Source: Kiloniellales bacterium
Lineage (GTDB): Bacteria; Pseudomonadota; Alphaproteobacteria; Kiloniellales; JAKSBE01
Direction of reading: 5' to 3'
Length of the DNA stretch: 64,000 bases
Assembly: GCA_030066685.1 (NCBI GenBank)
Contig: JASJBF010000001.1
Location: 186,001 to 250,000 of the forward strand
Under the pieces are notes generated by a model. That model did not search any database. It was not told where the DNA came from and was given only the letters and a program-made list of their open reading frames with translations. Shown one piece after another: positions 16,359 through 25,469 of this stretch. The position numbers and the translations under genes were made by a program. The first letter of the stretch is position 1; each line of letters starts with the position of its first letter.

Positions 16359-17981
16359 TCAGCCCGCGTCCTTGAAGGCGGCCAGGGCGTCGGGGGTGTC
16401 GATGTCCTGCAGGATCGCGTCGTCGGCCATGGGCACCTCGGCCAGGGCTTCGGGATACTCGCCGATCAGGTGGCGGGCGCCAACGTCGCCCGAGATCGCC
16501 TGGATCTCGGCGAAGTAGCGCCGGGCGAAGAGCAGGGGGTTGCCGCGCTTACCCTGCCAGGTCGGCACGCAGATCGCGCGGCCCTCAAGCGGATTGAAAG
16601 CGGCGATCAGTCGGTCGATGGCGCCGGCCGTCAGGCCCGGCATGTCGCCCAGGCAGACCACCGCGCCGTCGCTCTCGGCCGGCACCGCGCCCAGGCCACG
16701 CTGCAGGCTGGTGGAGAGCCCGGCGGCGTAGTCCGGGTTGTGGACCAGCTGCAGGTCGAGGCCGGCCAGGGCGGCGGCCACGGCTTCCGGCTCGTGCCCG
16801 GTCACCACGACCACCGGCCCGGCCTTGGAGGCCAAGGCCGCCTCGGCGACCCGGCGCAGCATCGGCGTGCCGCCGACCTCGGCGAGCAGCTTGTTGATCG
16901 GCCCCATGCGCCGCGACTGTCCGGCGGCGAGGATGACCGCGGCAATGCGGGGCGCGCGCTGCACTTCGGCCGGGGTCTCCACGGCCTCGGCGCGTGGCAG
17001 GGGGCGGCCACCGGTCTCCTTGAGCAGGCCGCCGGCGCCCAGGGCCATGATCTCGGACGGGCCGACCGCGAGGCCGGCCACCAGCCGCTGCAGCACCCAG
17101 TCCAGGCCGTTGAGCTTGGGCGAGCGGGCGCAACCCGGCAGGCCGACAACCGGAATCGCGCCGTCGTGGGCCAGCAGCATGAGGTTGCCGGGGTCGACCG
17201 GCATGCCGAAATGATCGATGGTGCCGCCGGCCAGGACGATGCCGGCGGGCACGACGTCGCGCCGGTCGACGATGGCCGAGGCGCCGGAGACCAGCAGCAG
17301 ATCGCAGCCCTGGGCCTTGAGGGTCCCCAGGGCTTCCGCGATCTTGGCCGCGTCGTGGCGGCAGCGCTGCTCCCGGCTCGGCGCGCAGTCCAGGCCGGCC
17401 AGGCGGGCGTCGACGGCCGCCTTGGTCTTCTCCAGCAGGCTCGCCTTGCCGCCGGGCAGGGTGGTCTGCACCAGGCCGACCCGGCGCGCCCGGAAGGGGG
17501 CGACCCGGACCCCTGCCGCCTTCGCCAGCTCGAGGCACTGCCGAAGCACAGGCCGCGGCACGGCGAAGGGGATGATCTTCACCGTTGCGACCATCTGGCG
17601 CGGCACCACGCCGTCGTAGGGTGCCAGGGTCGCGACGGTCACAGCCTCGTGCACGAGGTTGAGCGCATCCAGGCGGTCCCGGTCGAGCACGGCCAGGCCG
17701 CGGGCCTCGGCGATCAGGTTGCAGCGCCCGGTGAAGGCCGCCGAGACCGAGAGGTGATCGCCGGCCAGGGCCTCGGCGATGACCGTCGCGGCCTCGTCCT
17801 CGTGGACGTCATCGGCCTCCAGGCGCGCGGCGATCACGCTGTCCCGGCCGGCCGCGCGCAAGATCTCGACGTCGTCGGCGGAGAGGATGCGCCCCTTCTT
17901 GAAGTTCCGGCTTCCGGCCTTGAGGGAATGCGCCAGGATGGCGCCCTCGGCCCCATCCAGCGGCGTCTCGCCGAAGATCAT
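16359..17981 (-). CDS. mocA: molybdenum cofactor cytidylyltransferase fused to a molybdopterin-binding domain
   Basis: A 540-residue two-domain enzyme. Residues 1-340 form a MoeA/MogA-like molybdopterin-binding region (LLVSGASAIVDRRDVVP, VGLPGCARSPKLNGLDW). Residues 345-540 are a MobA-like nucleotidyltransferase with AAVILAAGQSRRMGPINKLL and VCLGDMPGLT. It should attach CMP to the molybdenum cofactor, giving the cytosine dinucleotide form used by xanthine oxidase and CO dehydrogenase-type enzymes. It overlaps the upstream XdhC gene by ATGA and is the last gene of the cox maturation set, so its client is presumably the CoxL enzyme nearby. Confidence 0.9.
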   Translation of the reverse strand: MIFGETPLDGAEGAILAHSLKAGSRNFKKGRILSADDVEILRAAGRDSVIAARLEADDVHEDEAATVIAEALAGDHLSVSAAFTGRCNLIAEARGLAVLDRDRLDALNLVHEAVTVATLAPYDGVVPRQMVATVKIIPFAVPRPVLRQCLELAKAAGVRVAPFRARRVGLVQTTLPGGKASLLEKTKAAVDARLAGLDCAPSREQRCRHDAAKIAEALGTLKAQGCDLLLVSGASAIVDRRDVVPAGIVLAGGTIDHFGMPVDPGNLMLLAHDGAIPVVGLPGCARSPKLNGLDWVLQRLVAGLAVGPSEIMALGAGGLLKETGGRPLPRAEAVETPAEVQRAPRIAAVILAAGQSRRMGPINKLLAEVGGTPMLRRVAEAALASKAGPVVVVTGHEPEAVAAALAGLDLQLVHNPDYAAGLSTSLQRGLGAVPAESDGAVVCLGDMPGLTAGAIDRLIAAFNPLEGRAICVPTWQGKRGNPLLFARRYFAEIQAISGDVGARHLIGEYPEALAEVPMADDAILQDIDTPDALAAFKDAG

Positions 17982-18706
17982 GCGGCGGCCTCGCGCTGCG
18001 CGCGCAGCGGCCCGGCGCCGTGAAGGACCTGGGTCATCTGGGCCAGGACGGCGATGGCGATCTCCGCCGGCGAGCGGCCGCCCAAGGGCAGGCCGATCGG
18101 GCCGTGGATGCGGGCCAGCGCGGCCTCCTCGCAGCCCTGGTCGCGCAGGCGCTCCAGGCGCGTGGCATGGGTCCTGCGGCTGCCAAGGGCGCCGAGGTAG
18201 AAGGCCTCGCTGTTCAGGGCGGCGATCAACGCAGGGTCGTCCAGCTTGGGATCGTGGGTCAGAGTGACCACCGCGGTCCGGCTGTCGGGCGCGAGCTTCG
18301 CCAGGGCCTCGTCCGGCCAGTCGTCGACCAGGGTCAGGCCCGGAAAGCGGTCAGGGCTGGCCCAGGCCCTGCGCGGGTCGATCAGGGTGACCTCATAGCC
18401 GGCCAGCTCGGCCATGGGCGCGAGGAGCTGGGCGGTGTGGACTGCGCCGACGATCGCCAGCCTCAGCGGCGGGTTGAACACCGCCACGAAGTGGCCTTCC
18501 AAGGGCTCGGGCAGGCGCCCGCTCCGGTCGTGCCGGATTGCCGCCGCGACCGCGCTCAGGACCTCCGGACCGGGCTGAAGCGCGCCGGCGCCGACCGCGC
18601 CTCGGTCCACCACGGCCTGGCGGCCGCTGTCCAGCTCGGTCACCAGGGCGGCTGGCCGCTTCGCCGCGCGGGCCGTCTGCAGGGCATCGAAGACTTCACG
18701 TTTCAT
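17978..18706 (-). CDS. XdhC/CoxF C-terminal Rossmann-domain protein
   Basis: About 242 residues. The middle carries a Rossmann nucleotide-binding motif (LAIVGAVHTAQLLAPMAELAGYEVTLIDPR) and the end shows LGALGSRRTHATRLERL and IGLPLGGRSPAEIAI, all marks of the XdhC_C domain. XdhC-type chaperones bind the molybdenum cofactor and insert the sulfurated form into the enzyme. In this genome the two halves of XdhC are separate genes joined by an ATGA overlap. ATG 18706 is preferred over an upstream extension that is antisense-like. Confidence 0.88.
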   Translation of the reverse strand: MKREVFDALQTARAAKRPAALVTELDSGRQAVVDRGAVGAGALQPGPEVLSAVAAAIRHDRSGRLPEPLEGHFVAVFNPPLRLAIVGAVHTAQLLAPMAELAGYEVTLIDPRRAWASPDRFPGLTLVDDWPDEALAKLAPDSRTAVVTLTHDPKLDDPALIAALNSEAFYLGALGSRRTHATRLERLRDQGCEEAALARIHGPIGLPLGGRSPAEIAIAVLAQMTQVLHGAGPLRAQREAAA

Positions 18707-19050
18707 GTCAAGGGCTCGACGTAAACCTGTACACTGCCACCACAAGCCAGGCCGACCGCCCAGGCATCCTCGTCGCTGACGCCATACTCCAGCAGCTTCG
18801 GCGGGGCGCCGGCCATGACCCGCAGGGCTTCCTCCACCACGCTGCCCTCGATGCAGCCGCCGGAGACCGACCCGGTCATGTTGCCGGCCTCGTCGACGGC
18901 CAGCTGGCTGCCGACGGGGCGGGGCGAGGAGCCCCAGGTCGAGACCACCGTCGCCAGCGCCACCTTGCGGCCCGCGCCCAGCCAGCGGCCGGCTTGGGCC
19001 AGGACGTCGTCCGCCGGTTCGCGCGCGTCTATGGGATGCTGTCCAGCCAT
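18703..19050 (-). CDS. XdhC/CoxI N-terminal-domain protein
   Basis: A 115-residue protein consisting only of the XdhC_CoxI domain, with VALATVVSTWGSSPRPVGSQ, SVSGGCIEGSVVEEA and GLACGGSVQVYVEP. The conserved Cys residues of SGGCIEG and LACGGS are the proposed molybdenum-cofactor/sulfur site. It starts inside the last 22 bp of the VWA gene and ends in an ATGA overlap with the other XdhC half. It probably works with that half as a two-subunit maturation chaperone. Confidence 0.88.
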   Translation of the reverse strand: MAGQHPIDAREPADDVLAQAGRWLGAGRKVALATVVSTWGSSPRPVGSQLAVDEAGNMTGSVSGGCIEGSVVEEALRVMAGAPPKLLEYGVSDEDAWAVGLACGGSVQVYVEPLT

Positions 19051-20297
19051 TCGCTCACGCCCTCCTCGCGCCGGGTGATCGGCCGGCTCAGCACCTCGGC
19101 GAGCTCGGCCAGGCTGTCGAGATTGTACACCGGGCGGAACTCGTCGACATGCGGCATGATCGCCCGGGCTCCCAAAGACCTTGGCTCGTAGCCCTCGTAG
19201 CGCAAGAGGGGATTGAGCCAGATCAGCCGACGGCAGGACTTGTGCAGGCGTTCCATCTCGCCGGCCAGGCCCTCGGCGTTGTCGCGGTCCAGACCGTCGG
19301 AGATGAACAGCAGGATCGCGCCCTGGCCGAGGACCCGACGGGCCCAGGTCTTGTTGAAATCGTGCAGGCAGGCGCCGATCCGGGTCCCCCCCGACCAGTC
19401 GAGCACGTGCTCCGAGACCAGCTTCAAGGCGACGTCGACGTCCTTGTGGCGCAGGAAGCGGGTGATGTTGCTCAGCCTGGTGCCGAAGAGGAAGGTGTGG
19501 ACCCGGTCGCGGTCGTTGGTCACGGCGTGCATGAAGTGCAGGGCCATGCGCGAGTAGCGGTCCATGGAGCCCGATATGTCGCAGAGCACGACCAGAGGCG
19601 GATGGCGCCGGCGCCGGCGCCGCCACTTGAGCGGGATCGAGTCGCTGCCCGAGCGCAAGGCGGCCCGCAGGGTCCGGCGCAGGTCGGCGCGGCGGCCGCG
19701 CGGGTGCGATACGAAGCGCCGGGTCGGAACCTGCTGCAGGGAAAAGCGCAGGCGGGAAATCGCGGTCTTGGCGGCCGAGAGCTCCTCGGCCGACATCTTC
19801 TCGAAGTCCATCTTCTGGAGGACCTCTCGCCCCGACCAGGTCATGGTCGCGTCGACTTCGATTTGCTCCTGCTCGCCTTCGCCGCTCGGCTCCCGGCCCT
19901 GGGCGATGGGGGTCAGGGCCTCGGCCACCCGACGGCTCAGCTCCAGCTCCTCCTCGGGACTGCCGGTCGCGCTGGGCCGGACGTCAGGCAGCAGCAGGCT
20001 CATCATCTTTTCCAGGATCTTCGGGTTGCGCCAGAAGACGTGGAAGGCCTGGTCGAAGATCTCCCGTTGGTCCCGGCGGTTGACTAGGACCGCGTGCAGG
20101 GCCCAGTAGAAGTCCTCGCGCCGCTGGATGCCGGCGACCTCGACCGCGCGGATTGCTTGCAGCACCTTGCCGGGCCCGACCGGCAGCCCCGCCGCCCGAA
20201 GGGTCCGCGCAAAATGTAGGATGTTCTCGACCAGCCGGCCGCTCTGCAGCGGCGCCTCGGCCAGCGCCGCGATCGCCGGAGGCTTGTCACCGCTCAT
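19029..20297 (-). CDS. coxE: VWA-domain protein, CoxE-like maturation factor
   Basis: A 422-residue protein. The C-terminal half is a von Willebrand A domain with the metal-ion site DISGSM (first MIDAS loop), SGGTRIG (second) and ISDGLDRDN (third). The N-terminal half is helical and charged, with a very basic stretch (KWRRRRRRHP) just before the VWA domain. CoxE works with the MoxR-type ATPase CoxD in building the CuSMo or Mo centre of CO dehydrogenase-like enzymes. It lies 3 nt behind coxD. Confidence 0.88.
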   Translation of the reverse strand: MSGDKPPAIAALAEAPLQSGRLVENILHFARTLRAAGLPVGPGKVLQAIRAVEVAGIQRREDFYWALHAVLVNRRDQREIFDQAFHVFWRNPKILEKMMSLLLPDVRPSATGSPEEELELSRRVAEALTPIAQGREPSGEGEQEQIEVDATMTWSGREVLQKMDFEKMSAEELSAAKTAISRLRFSLQQVPTRRFVSHPRGRRADLRRTLRAALRSGSDSIPLKWRRRRRRHPPLVVLCDISGSMDRYSRMALHFMHAVTNDRDRVHTFLFGTRLSNITRFLRHKDVDVALKLVSEHVLDWSGGTRIGACLHDFNKTWARRVLGQGAILLFISDGLDRDNAEGLAGEMERLHKSCRRLIWLNPLLRYEGYEPRSLGARAIMPHVDEFRPVYNLDSLAELAEVLSRPITRREEGVSEWLDSIP

Positions 20298-20300
20298 GGC

Positions 20301-21236
20301 TCAATCGCCGGCAGGCTGCAGCGCGAGCATTTCCTGTTTCATCTGGTCGAGGATCCGCTGCGCCTCGCTGCCCTGGATCTTGGCGATGTCGTCCTGGTAC
20401 TTCAAAAGAACGCCAAGCGTGGAATCCACGGTCTCCGGGTCGAGCGAGACCTTGTCCAGCTGGGTCAGGGCTTCGACCCAGTCGATGGTCTCGGCCACCC
20501 CCGGCAGCTTGAAGAGATCCGTACCGCGCAGCTCCTGCACGAAGAGCACGACCTCGCGGGAAAGCCGCTCCGCGGCCCGGGGCGCCTTGACGCGCAGGAT
20601 CTCCAGCTCGCGCGCGGCGCTGGGATAGTCGACCCAGTAGTAGAAGCAGCGCCGCTTGAGAGCGTCGTGGATCTCCCGGGTCCGGTTCGAGGTGATGACC
20701 ACGATCGGTGGCTCGGGCGCCCGGATCGTGCCCAGCTCGGGGATGGTGATCTGGTAGTCCGACAGCACTTCGAGAAGGAAGGCCTCGAAAGGCTCGTCGG
20801 TGCGGTCCAGCTCGTCGATCAGCAACACCGGCGCGCCGCCGACCTGTGGCTGCAGCGCCTGGAGCAGGGGCCGTTCGATCAGGAACTTCTGGGAAAAGAT
20901 GTCCTCGTCCAGGGTCTCGCGCTGGGCTTCGCCGGTCGCCTCGGCGAGCCGGATCTCGACCATCTGGCGCGGGTAGTTCCACTCGTAGACCGCCGAGGCC
21001 ACGTCCAGGCCCTCGTAGCACTGCAGCCGGATCAGGCGGCGCTTGAGAGTCTCCGCCAGGACCTTGGCGATCTCGGTCTTGCCGACGCCGGCCTCGCCCT
21101 CCAGGAACAGCGGCCGCTTCAGCGCCAGCGAGAGGTGCAGGGCCGTAGCCAAGCTGCGGTCGGCCACGTAGTCGCCCGCTGCCAGCAGCGCCAGGGCCTC
21201 GTCGACCGAGCTCGGGATTTTGGGCGGTTCAGCCAT
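20301..21236 (-). CDS. coxD: MoxR-type AAA+ ATPase, CoxD-like
   Basis: A 311-residue MoxR-family AAA+ protein. Motifs are Walker A GEAGVGKTE, Walker B VLLIDELDRTDEPFEAFLLE, sensor 1 VVITSNRTREIHDAL and the MoxR-typical IRLQCYEGLDVASAVYEWNY. In Oligotropha carboxidovorans CoxD is a chaperone that helps assemble the active-site metal cluster of CO dehydrogenase. Here it follows coxM after 190 bp that contain a strong hairpin. Confidence 0.9.
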   Translation of the reverse strand: MAEPPKIPSSVDEALALLAAGDYVADRSLATALHLSLALKRPLFLEGEAGVGKTEIAKVLAETLKRRLIRLQCYEGLDVASAVYEWNYPRQMVEIRLAEATGEAQRETLDEDIFSQKFLIERPLLQALQPQVGGAPVLLIDELDRTDEPFEAFLLEVLSDYQITIPELGTIRAPEPPIVVITSNRTREIHDALKRRCFYYWVDYPSAARELEILRVKAPRAAERLSREVVLFVQELRGTDLFKLPGVAETIDWVEALTQLDKVSLDPETVDSTLGVLLKYQDDIAKIQGSEAQRILDQMKQEMLALQPAGD

Positions 21237-21372
21237 GGTCGGGACGATCTTGGTTCATTCCATTTTCCGTTACCAGCCTCTGGTCAGCCGAAGCAATGCG
21301 CCAGATCAAGCCGGCGCGAAAGCCCGCCCGTCCTCCGCCTTAAGGTCGTCCGTTCGAACCCTGACGAGAAAC

Positions 21373-21400
21373 CCCGGGGGCCGCAGACAGGGCCCCCGGG
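21373..21400 (-). terminator. strong hairpin between coxM and coxD (attenuator or processing stem)
   Basis: A perfect 10-bp GC stem (arms 21373-21382 and 21391-21400) with an 8-nt loop, followed leftward by GGTTTCTC, which is only weakly U-rich. It stands in the 190-bp gap after the structural genes. It would reduce readthrough or stabilise the coxSLM message so that the structural subunits are made in excess over the maturation proteins. Confidence 0.55.
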
Positions 21401-21427
21401 ATCCTGAGGCAAGCTCGAAAGCGCTCG

Positions 21428-22222
21428 TCAGCCCGCGGCCGCGACCGCCCGCCGGGCCATCACGCCCACGAGGTGGGCGCGATACTCCGCGCTGGCGTGG
21501 ATGTCGCTGTTGAGGCCGTCGGCCGGCACGGAGATGCCCTCGATGGCCGATGCCGAGAAGTTCGAGGCCAGGGCCGTCTCCATTTCCGAGACCCGGAAGA
21601 CCGAGGCGCCCGCACCGGTCACCGCGACCCGCACGCCGCCCGCTCCCTGGCTGACCAGGACGCCGACGATGGCGTAGCGCGAGGCCGGGTTGGCGAACTT
21701 GGCGTAGGCCGCCTTGTCGGGCACCGGGAAGGCCACCGCGGTGACGATCTCGTCCTCGGCCAGAGCGGTCTCGAACATGCCGGTGAAGAAGTCGTCGGCC
21801 GGGATCTCCCGCTTGTTGGTGCGGACCGTCGCACCCAGACCGACCAGACCGCCCGGGTAGTCGGCCGCCGGGTCGGCATTGGCGATCGAGCCGCCGATGG
21901 TGCCGCGGTTGCGGACCTGGACGTCGCCGATGCCTTCGGCCAGGTCGGCGAGGGCCGGGATCTTGGCCTTGACCGTGGCGTCGCCTGCCACCTCGGCATG
22001 GGTCGTCGTGGCCCCGATCACGATGTTGCCGCCCTCCTCGGAGATTCCCTTGAGGTCGGCGATCGCGCCCAGGTCGACCAGATCCGACGGCTGAGCCAGG
22101 CGCTGCTTCAGCGTCGGGATCAGGGTCATCCCGCCGGCGACGATCTTGCCCTCGCCGGCGCCGCTCAGGGCGCTCGCGGCCGCGTCGAGGCTGGCGGGAC
22201 GATGGTAGTTGAACTCATACAT
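21428..22222 (-). CDS. coxM: CO dehydrogenase-like FAD-binding subunit, CoxM family
   Basis: A 264-residue FAD subunit of the xanthine oxidase superfamily. FAD contacts are visible in KIVAGGMTLIPTLKQRL and in TIGGSIANADPAADYP. The size is normal for CoxM. It passes electrons from the 2Fe-2S subunit to the acceptor (quinone or another carrier). It lies 13 nt behind coxL, giving the order S-L-M, the order reported for form II clusters. Confidence 0.93.
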   Translation of the reverse strand: MYEFNYHRPASLDAAASALSGAGEGKIVAGGMTLIPTLKQRLAQPSDLVDLGAIADLKGISEEGGNIVIGATTTHAEVAGDATVKAKIPALADLAEGIGDVQVRNRGTIGGSIANADPAADYPGGLVGLGATVRTNKREIPADDFFTGMFETALAEDEIVTAVAFPVPDKAAYAKFANPASRYAIVGVLVSQGAGGVRVAVTGAGASVFRVSEMETALASNFSASAIEGISVPADGLNSDIHASAEYRAHLVGVMARRAVAAAG

Positions 22223-22235
22223 GACACATCCTCCC

Positions 22236-24599
22236 TTACTCGGCCGCCTGGGCCGGTTGGGTCGCTTGGGCGATCCGCCAGACCTTCTCCGGGCTGGCCG
22301 GCATGGCGATTTCCTCCGTCCCGAGGGCGTCGGTGACCGCGTTCATGAAGGCGGCCGGGGCCGCGATCGCGCCCGCCTCGCCGCAGCCCTTCACCCCCAG
22401 GGGGTTGTGCGGGCAGGGCGTCTCGGTGGTCTCCACCTTGAAGGAGGGCAGGTTGTCGGCCCGCGGCATGCAGTAGTCCATGTAGGAGCCGGTCAGTAGC
22501 TGACCGTCGGCGTCGTAGACGCAGTTCTCCAGCATCGCCTGGCCGACGCCCTGGGCGATGCCGCCGTGGACCTGGCCCTCGACGATCATCGGATTGATGA
22601 CCTTGCCGAAGTCGTCGACCGCCGCCCAGTCGACGATCTCGATCACGCCGGTCTCCGGGTCGATCTCGAGCTCGCAGATGTGGGTGCCCGCCGGATAAGT
22701 GAAGTTCAGCGGATCGTAGAACGAGGTCTCGTCGAGGCCCGGCTCCAGGTCTTCCGGATAGTTGTGCGGGACGTAGGCGGTGAAGGCGATCTCGCCGATG
22801 GCCTTCTCCTTGTCCGTGCCGGCGACCCGGAAGGTGCCCTTGTCGAACTCGATATCGTCGACCGAGGCCTCCATCAGGTGGGCGGCGATCTTCTTGCCTT
22901 TCTCGATGATCTTGTCGCAGGCCTTGCTGATCGCGGAGCCGCCGACCGCGAGTGATCGCGAGCCGTAGGTGCCCATGCCGAAGGGGATCGACCCGGTGTC
23001 GCCGTGGACGATCTCGACGTTCTCGATCGGCACGCCCAAGGTATCCGAGACCAGCTGCGAGAAGGTCGTCTCGTGGCCCTGGCCGTGGCTGTGCGAGCCG
23101 GTGAAGACCGAGACCGTGCCGGTCGGGTTGAAGCGCACCTGGCCGGACTCGTAGAGGCCAACTCCGGCGCCCAGGGAGCCGACCACCGCCGAGGGCGCGA
23201 TGCCGCAGGCCTCGATGTAGGCCGAGAAGCCGATGCCGCGCAGCTTGCCCTTGGCCTTGGAGGCCTCGCGGCGCGCCGGGAAGCCCTCGTAGTCGATCAG
23301 ATCCTGGGCCTTGGTCAATGCCAGCTCGTACTGGCCGGAATCGTAGGTCAGCGCGACCGGCGTGGCATAGGGGAAGGCGTCGGGCGGCACGAAGTTGCGC
23401 TTGCGCAGCTCGGCCGGATCCATGCCCAGCTCGCGCGCGGCCGCCTCGACGATCCGCTCGACCACGTAGGTCGCCTCGGGCCGGCCGGCGCCGCGGTAGG
23501 CGTCGACCGGGGCGGTGTTGGTGAAGACCGCCTTGACGTTGCAGTAGATGACCGGGGTCGTGTACTGCCCGGCGAGCAGGGTCGCGTAGAGATAGGTCGG
23601 AATGCTGGTCGCGAAGTTCGAGAGATAGGCGCCCAGGTTCGCCGTGGTGTCGACCTTCATGCCGACGAACTTGCCTTCGGCGTCCATGCCAAGCTCGACA
23701 TGGGTGACGTGGTCGCGGCCGTGGGCGTCCGCAAGGAAGGCCTCCGAGCGGTCACCGGTCCACTTGACCGGCCGGCCGGTCTTCTTGGCGGCCCAGGTGC
23801 AGACCGTCTCTTCGGCGTAGCAGTAGATCTTGGAGCCGAAGCCGCCCCCGACGTCGGGCGCGATGACCCGCAGCTTCGATTCCGGGATTCCGAGCACGAA
23901 GGCGCAGAGGATCAGCCGCAGCAGATGCGGGTTCTGGCTGGTCGAATAAAGCGTGTAGCTGTCGGTCCCGGTGTCGTATTCCGCGATCGCTGCCCGCGGC
24001 TCAATGGCGTTCGGGATCAGGCGGTTGTTGACCAGGTCCAACTTGGTGACATGGGCTGCCCGCGACAGGGCCTCGTCGACCGCGGCCTGGTCGCCCAGTT
24101 CCCAGTCATAGCAAAGGTTGCTCGGCGCCTCGTCGTGCAGTAGCGGGCCGTCCATGGCCTTGGTCGGATCGATGTTGACCGGCAGGCTCTCATAGTCCAC
24201 CTCGACCAGCTCGGCGGCATCGACCGCCTCGGCCGCACTCTCCGCCAGCACGACCGCGACGTGGTCGCCGACGTAGCGCACCTTGTCGCGGACCAGGGGA
24301 AAATGCGGCGGCGCCTTGTGCGCTTCGCCGTGCTTGTCGGTGACGGTCCAGCCACAGGGCAGGGATCCGACGCTGTCGGCCTCCATGTCCTTGCCGGTGA
24401 AGACCGCGATCACGCCGGGCGCGGCGGCCGCGGCATCGGTCTTGATCGAGGCGACCGTGGCATGGGCGTGCGGTGAGCGCACGAAGACGGCATGAACCTG
24501 GCCGGGCCGGTTGAGGTCGTCGGTGTAGCGGCCCTTGCCGGTGAGAAAACGCTGGTCTTCCTTGCGCCGAACGCTGGCGCCGATTCCTGTGTCTGGCAT
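22236..24599 (-). CDS. coxL: molybdenum-binding large subunit, form II CoxL
   Basis: A 787-residue molybdopterin subunit. Residues 367-373 read AYRGAGR, the form II active-site motif; true form I CO dehydrogenases have AYxCSFR with the Cu-binding Cys. The catalytic Glu is present in [12 protein letters not shown] near residue 745, and DVGGGFGSK near residue 249 and the [11 protein letters not shown] loop contact the cofactor. The substrate could be CO at low efficiency, an aromatic aldehyde or another carbonyl compound; form II activity is disputed. The Mo-CDP cofactor would be supplied by the linked mocA and xdhC genes. Confidence 0.93.
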   Translation of the reverse strand: MPDTGIGASVRRKEDQRFLTGKGRYTDDLNRPGQVHAVFVRSPHAHATVASIKTDAAAAAPGVIAVFTGKDMEADSVGSLPCGWTVTDKHGEAHKAPPHFPLVRDKVRYVGDHVAVVLAESAAEAVDAAELVEVDYESLPVNIDPTKAMDGPLLHDEAPSNLCYDWELGDQAAVDEALSRAAHVTKLDLVNNRLIPNAIEPRAAIAEYDTGTDSYTLYSTSQNPHLLRLILCAFVLGIPESKLRVIAPDVGGGFGSKIYCYAEETVCTWAAKKTGRPVKWTGDRSEAFLADAHGRDHVTHVELGMDAEGKFVGMKVDTTANLGAYLSNFATSIPTYLYATLLAGQYTTPVIYCNVKAVFTNTAPVDAYRGAGRPEATYVVERIVEAAARELGMDPAELRKRNFVPPDAFPYATPVALTYDSGQYELALTKAQDLIDYEGFPARREASKAKGKLRGIGFSAYIEACGIAPSAVVGSLGAGVGLYESGQVRFNPTGTVSVFTGSHSHGQGHETTFSQLVSDTLGVPIENVEIVHGDTGSIPFGMGTYGSRSLAVGGSAISKACDKIIEKGKKIAAHLMEASVDDIEFDKGTFRVAGTDKEKAIGEIAFTAYVPHNYPEDLEPGLDETSFYDPLNFTYPAGTHICELEIDPETGVIEIVDWAAVDDFGKVINPMIVEGQVHGGIAQGVGQAMLENCVYDADGQLLTGSYMDYCMPRADNLPSFKVETTETPCPHNPLGVKGCGEAGAIAAPAAFMNAVTDALGTEEIAMPASPEKVWRIAQATQPAQAAE

Positions 24600-24602
24600 G
24601 GC

Positions 24603-25070
24603 TCAGCTCCTCATCGCCTTTGCGCCGGCCTGGATGGCCTTAACGATATTGTGATAACCGGTGCAGCGGCAGATGTTGCCCTCCAGCCAGTCGCGGATCT
24701 CGGTCTCGCTTGCCTCGCCCTTGGTGTTCACCAGGTCGACTGCGCTCATCACCATGCCCGGGGTGCAGAAGCCGCACTGCAGGCCGTGGTGCTCCTTGAA
24801 GGCCGCCTGCATCGGGTGGAGCTCGCCGTTCTGGGCGAGGCCTTCGATGGTCGTGACCTCGGCGCCATCGGCCTGGACCGCGAGCATGGTGCAGGCCTTG
24901 ACCGACTTGCCGTCGACGTGGACGACGCAGGCGCCACACTGGCTGGTGTCGCAGCCGACGTGGGTGCCGGTGAGGGCCAGGTCCTGACGCAGAAAATCGG
25001 TGAGCAGAGTGCGCCCCTCGACGTCACGGGTCAGTTGCTGCCCGTTGACCGTCATCGTTACGCTCGGCAT
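24603..25070 (-). CDS. coxS: 2Fe-2S small subunit, CoxS family
   Basis: A 155-residue iron-sulfur subunit. The plant-type ferredoxin cluster uses Cys40, Cys45, Cys48 and Cys60 (CDTSQCGAC plus a later Cys). The second cluster uses Cys99, Cys102, Cys134 and Cys136 (CGFC and CRC). All eight ligands are present. It is the first gene of the structural operon and ends 3 nt before coxL. Confidence 0.95.
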   Translation of the reverse strand: MPSVTMTVNGQQLTRDVEGRTLLTDFLRQDLALTGTHVGCDTSQCGACVVHVDGKSVKACTMLAVQADGAEVTTIEGLAQNGELHPMQAAFKEHHGLQCGFCTPGMVMSAVDLVNTKGEASETEIRDWLEGNICRCTGYHNIVKAIQAGAKAMRS

Positions 25071-25468
25071 TCGGATCTCCTCCCTTTGGACTGATTTGCG
25101 GCCCTTTCTGCGGGCCGTTCTCGCTACGGATGCTTTCCCGTACCGCCGCCTCGATCACGGCCTCAGCCGTGCCTGAGGAACTCGTCAATCATGTACCAAG
25201 GCACTGCCAGCGCGTCACTAAGAAAAACCCCGGTCCGCGGCGGGACCGGGGGGAATCTGGCTAAGGCGGGGACTTCGCGCGCAAGCGGCCGGGAAGCCGG
25301 AACCGAGTCATACCAAGGGAAGGAAACATTGACCTGTTTCATGGGCCTCATCGGCCGCCCGGGTGCAATGCGGCCCGCTTATGGTGCGCCAGCACCACTG
25401 CGCAGACCGCGCCTTCCCGGAAGGCACCACAGCGCCGTGAAACAGGTCGATGTTTCCTTCCCTTGGTA
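25071..25468. other. intergenic region, 398 bp, upstream of coxS
   Basis: No protein gene is supported. It holds the leftward terminator of the hybrid kinase gene (25223-25251) and most of a 160-bp inverted-repeat element (25310-25469). The coxS promoter must lie between about 25071 and 25222, where no strong sigma-70 or sigma-54 match is obvious. Short ORFs here run through the repeat arms on both strands and look like chance. Confidence 0.5.
25223..25251 (-). terminator. Rho-independent terminator, leftward
   Basis: A 9-bp stem (CCCCGGTCC at 25228-25236 with its complement at 25243-25251) and a 6-nt loop. On the minus strand it is followed by five U residues (A run at 25223-25227). It should end transcription of the hybrid kinase gene and insulate the cox operon. 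Confidence 0.8.
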
Positions 25469-25469
25469 T
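25310..25469. repeat. 160-bp element with 32-bp terminal inverted repeats
   Basis: The arms are 25310-25341 and 25438-25469. They are reverse complements with a single mismatch (T in the left arm at 25330). Arms start with ATACCAAGGGAAGGAAACAT. The 96-bp interior has no ORF of note but contains a small GGTGC-GCCA-GCACC hairpin. The outer end of the right arm is the first base of the kinase stop codon. No flanking target duplication is seen. It could be a MITE-like mobile remnant or a large RNA hairpin at the 3' end of the kinase message. Confidence 0.75.

Noticed and set aside
22236-24599. Form I (true) CO dehydrogenase large subunit
   Set aside because: The active-site loop reads AYRGAGR, without the Cys that binds Cu in form I enzymes.
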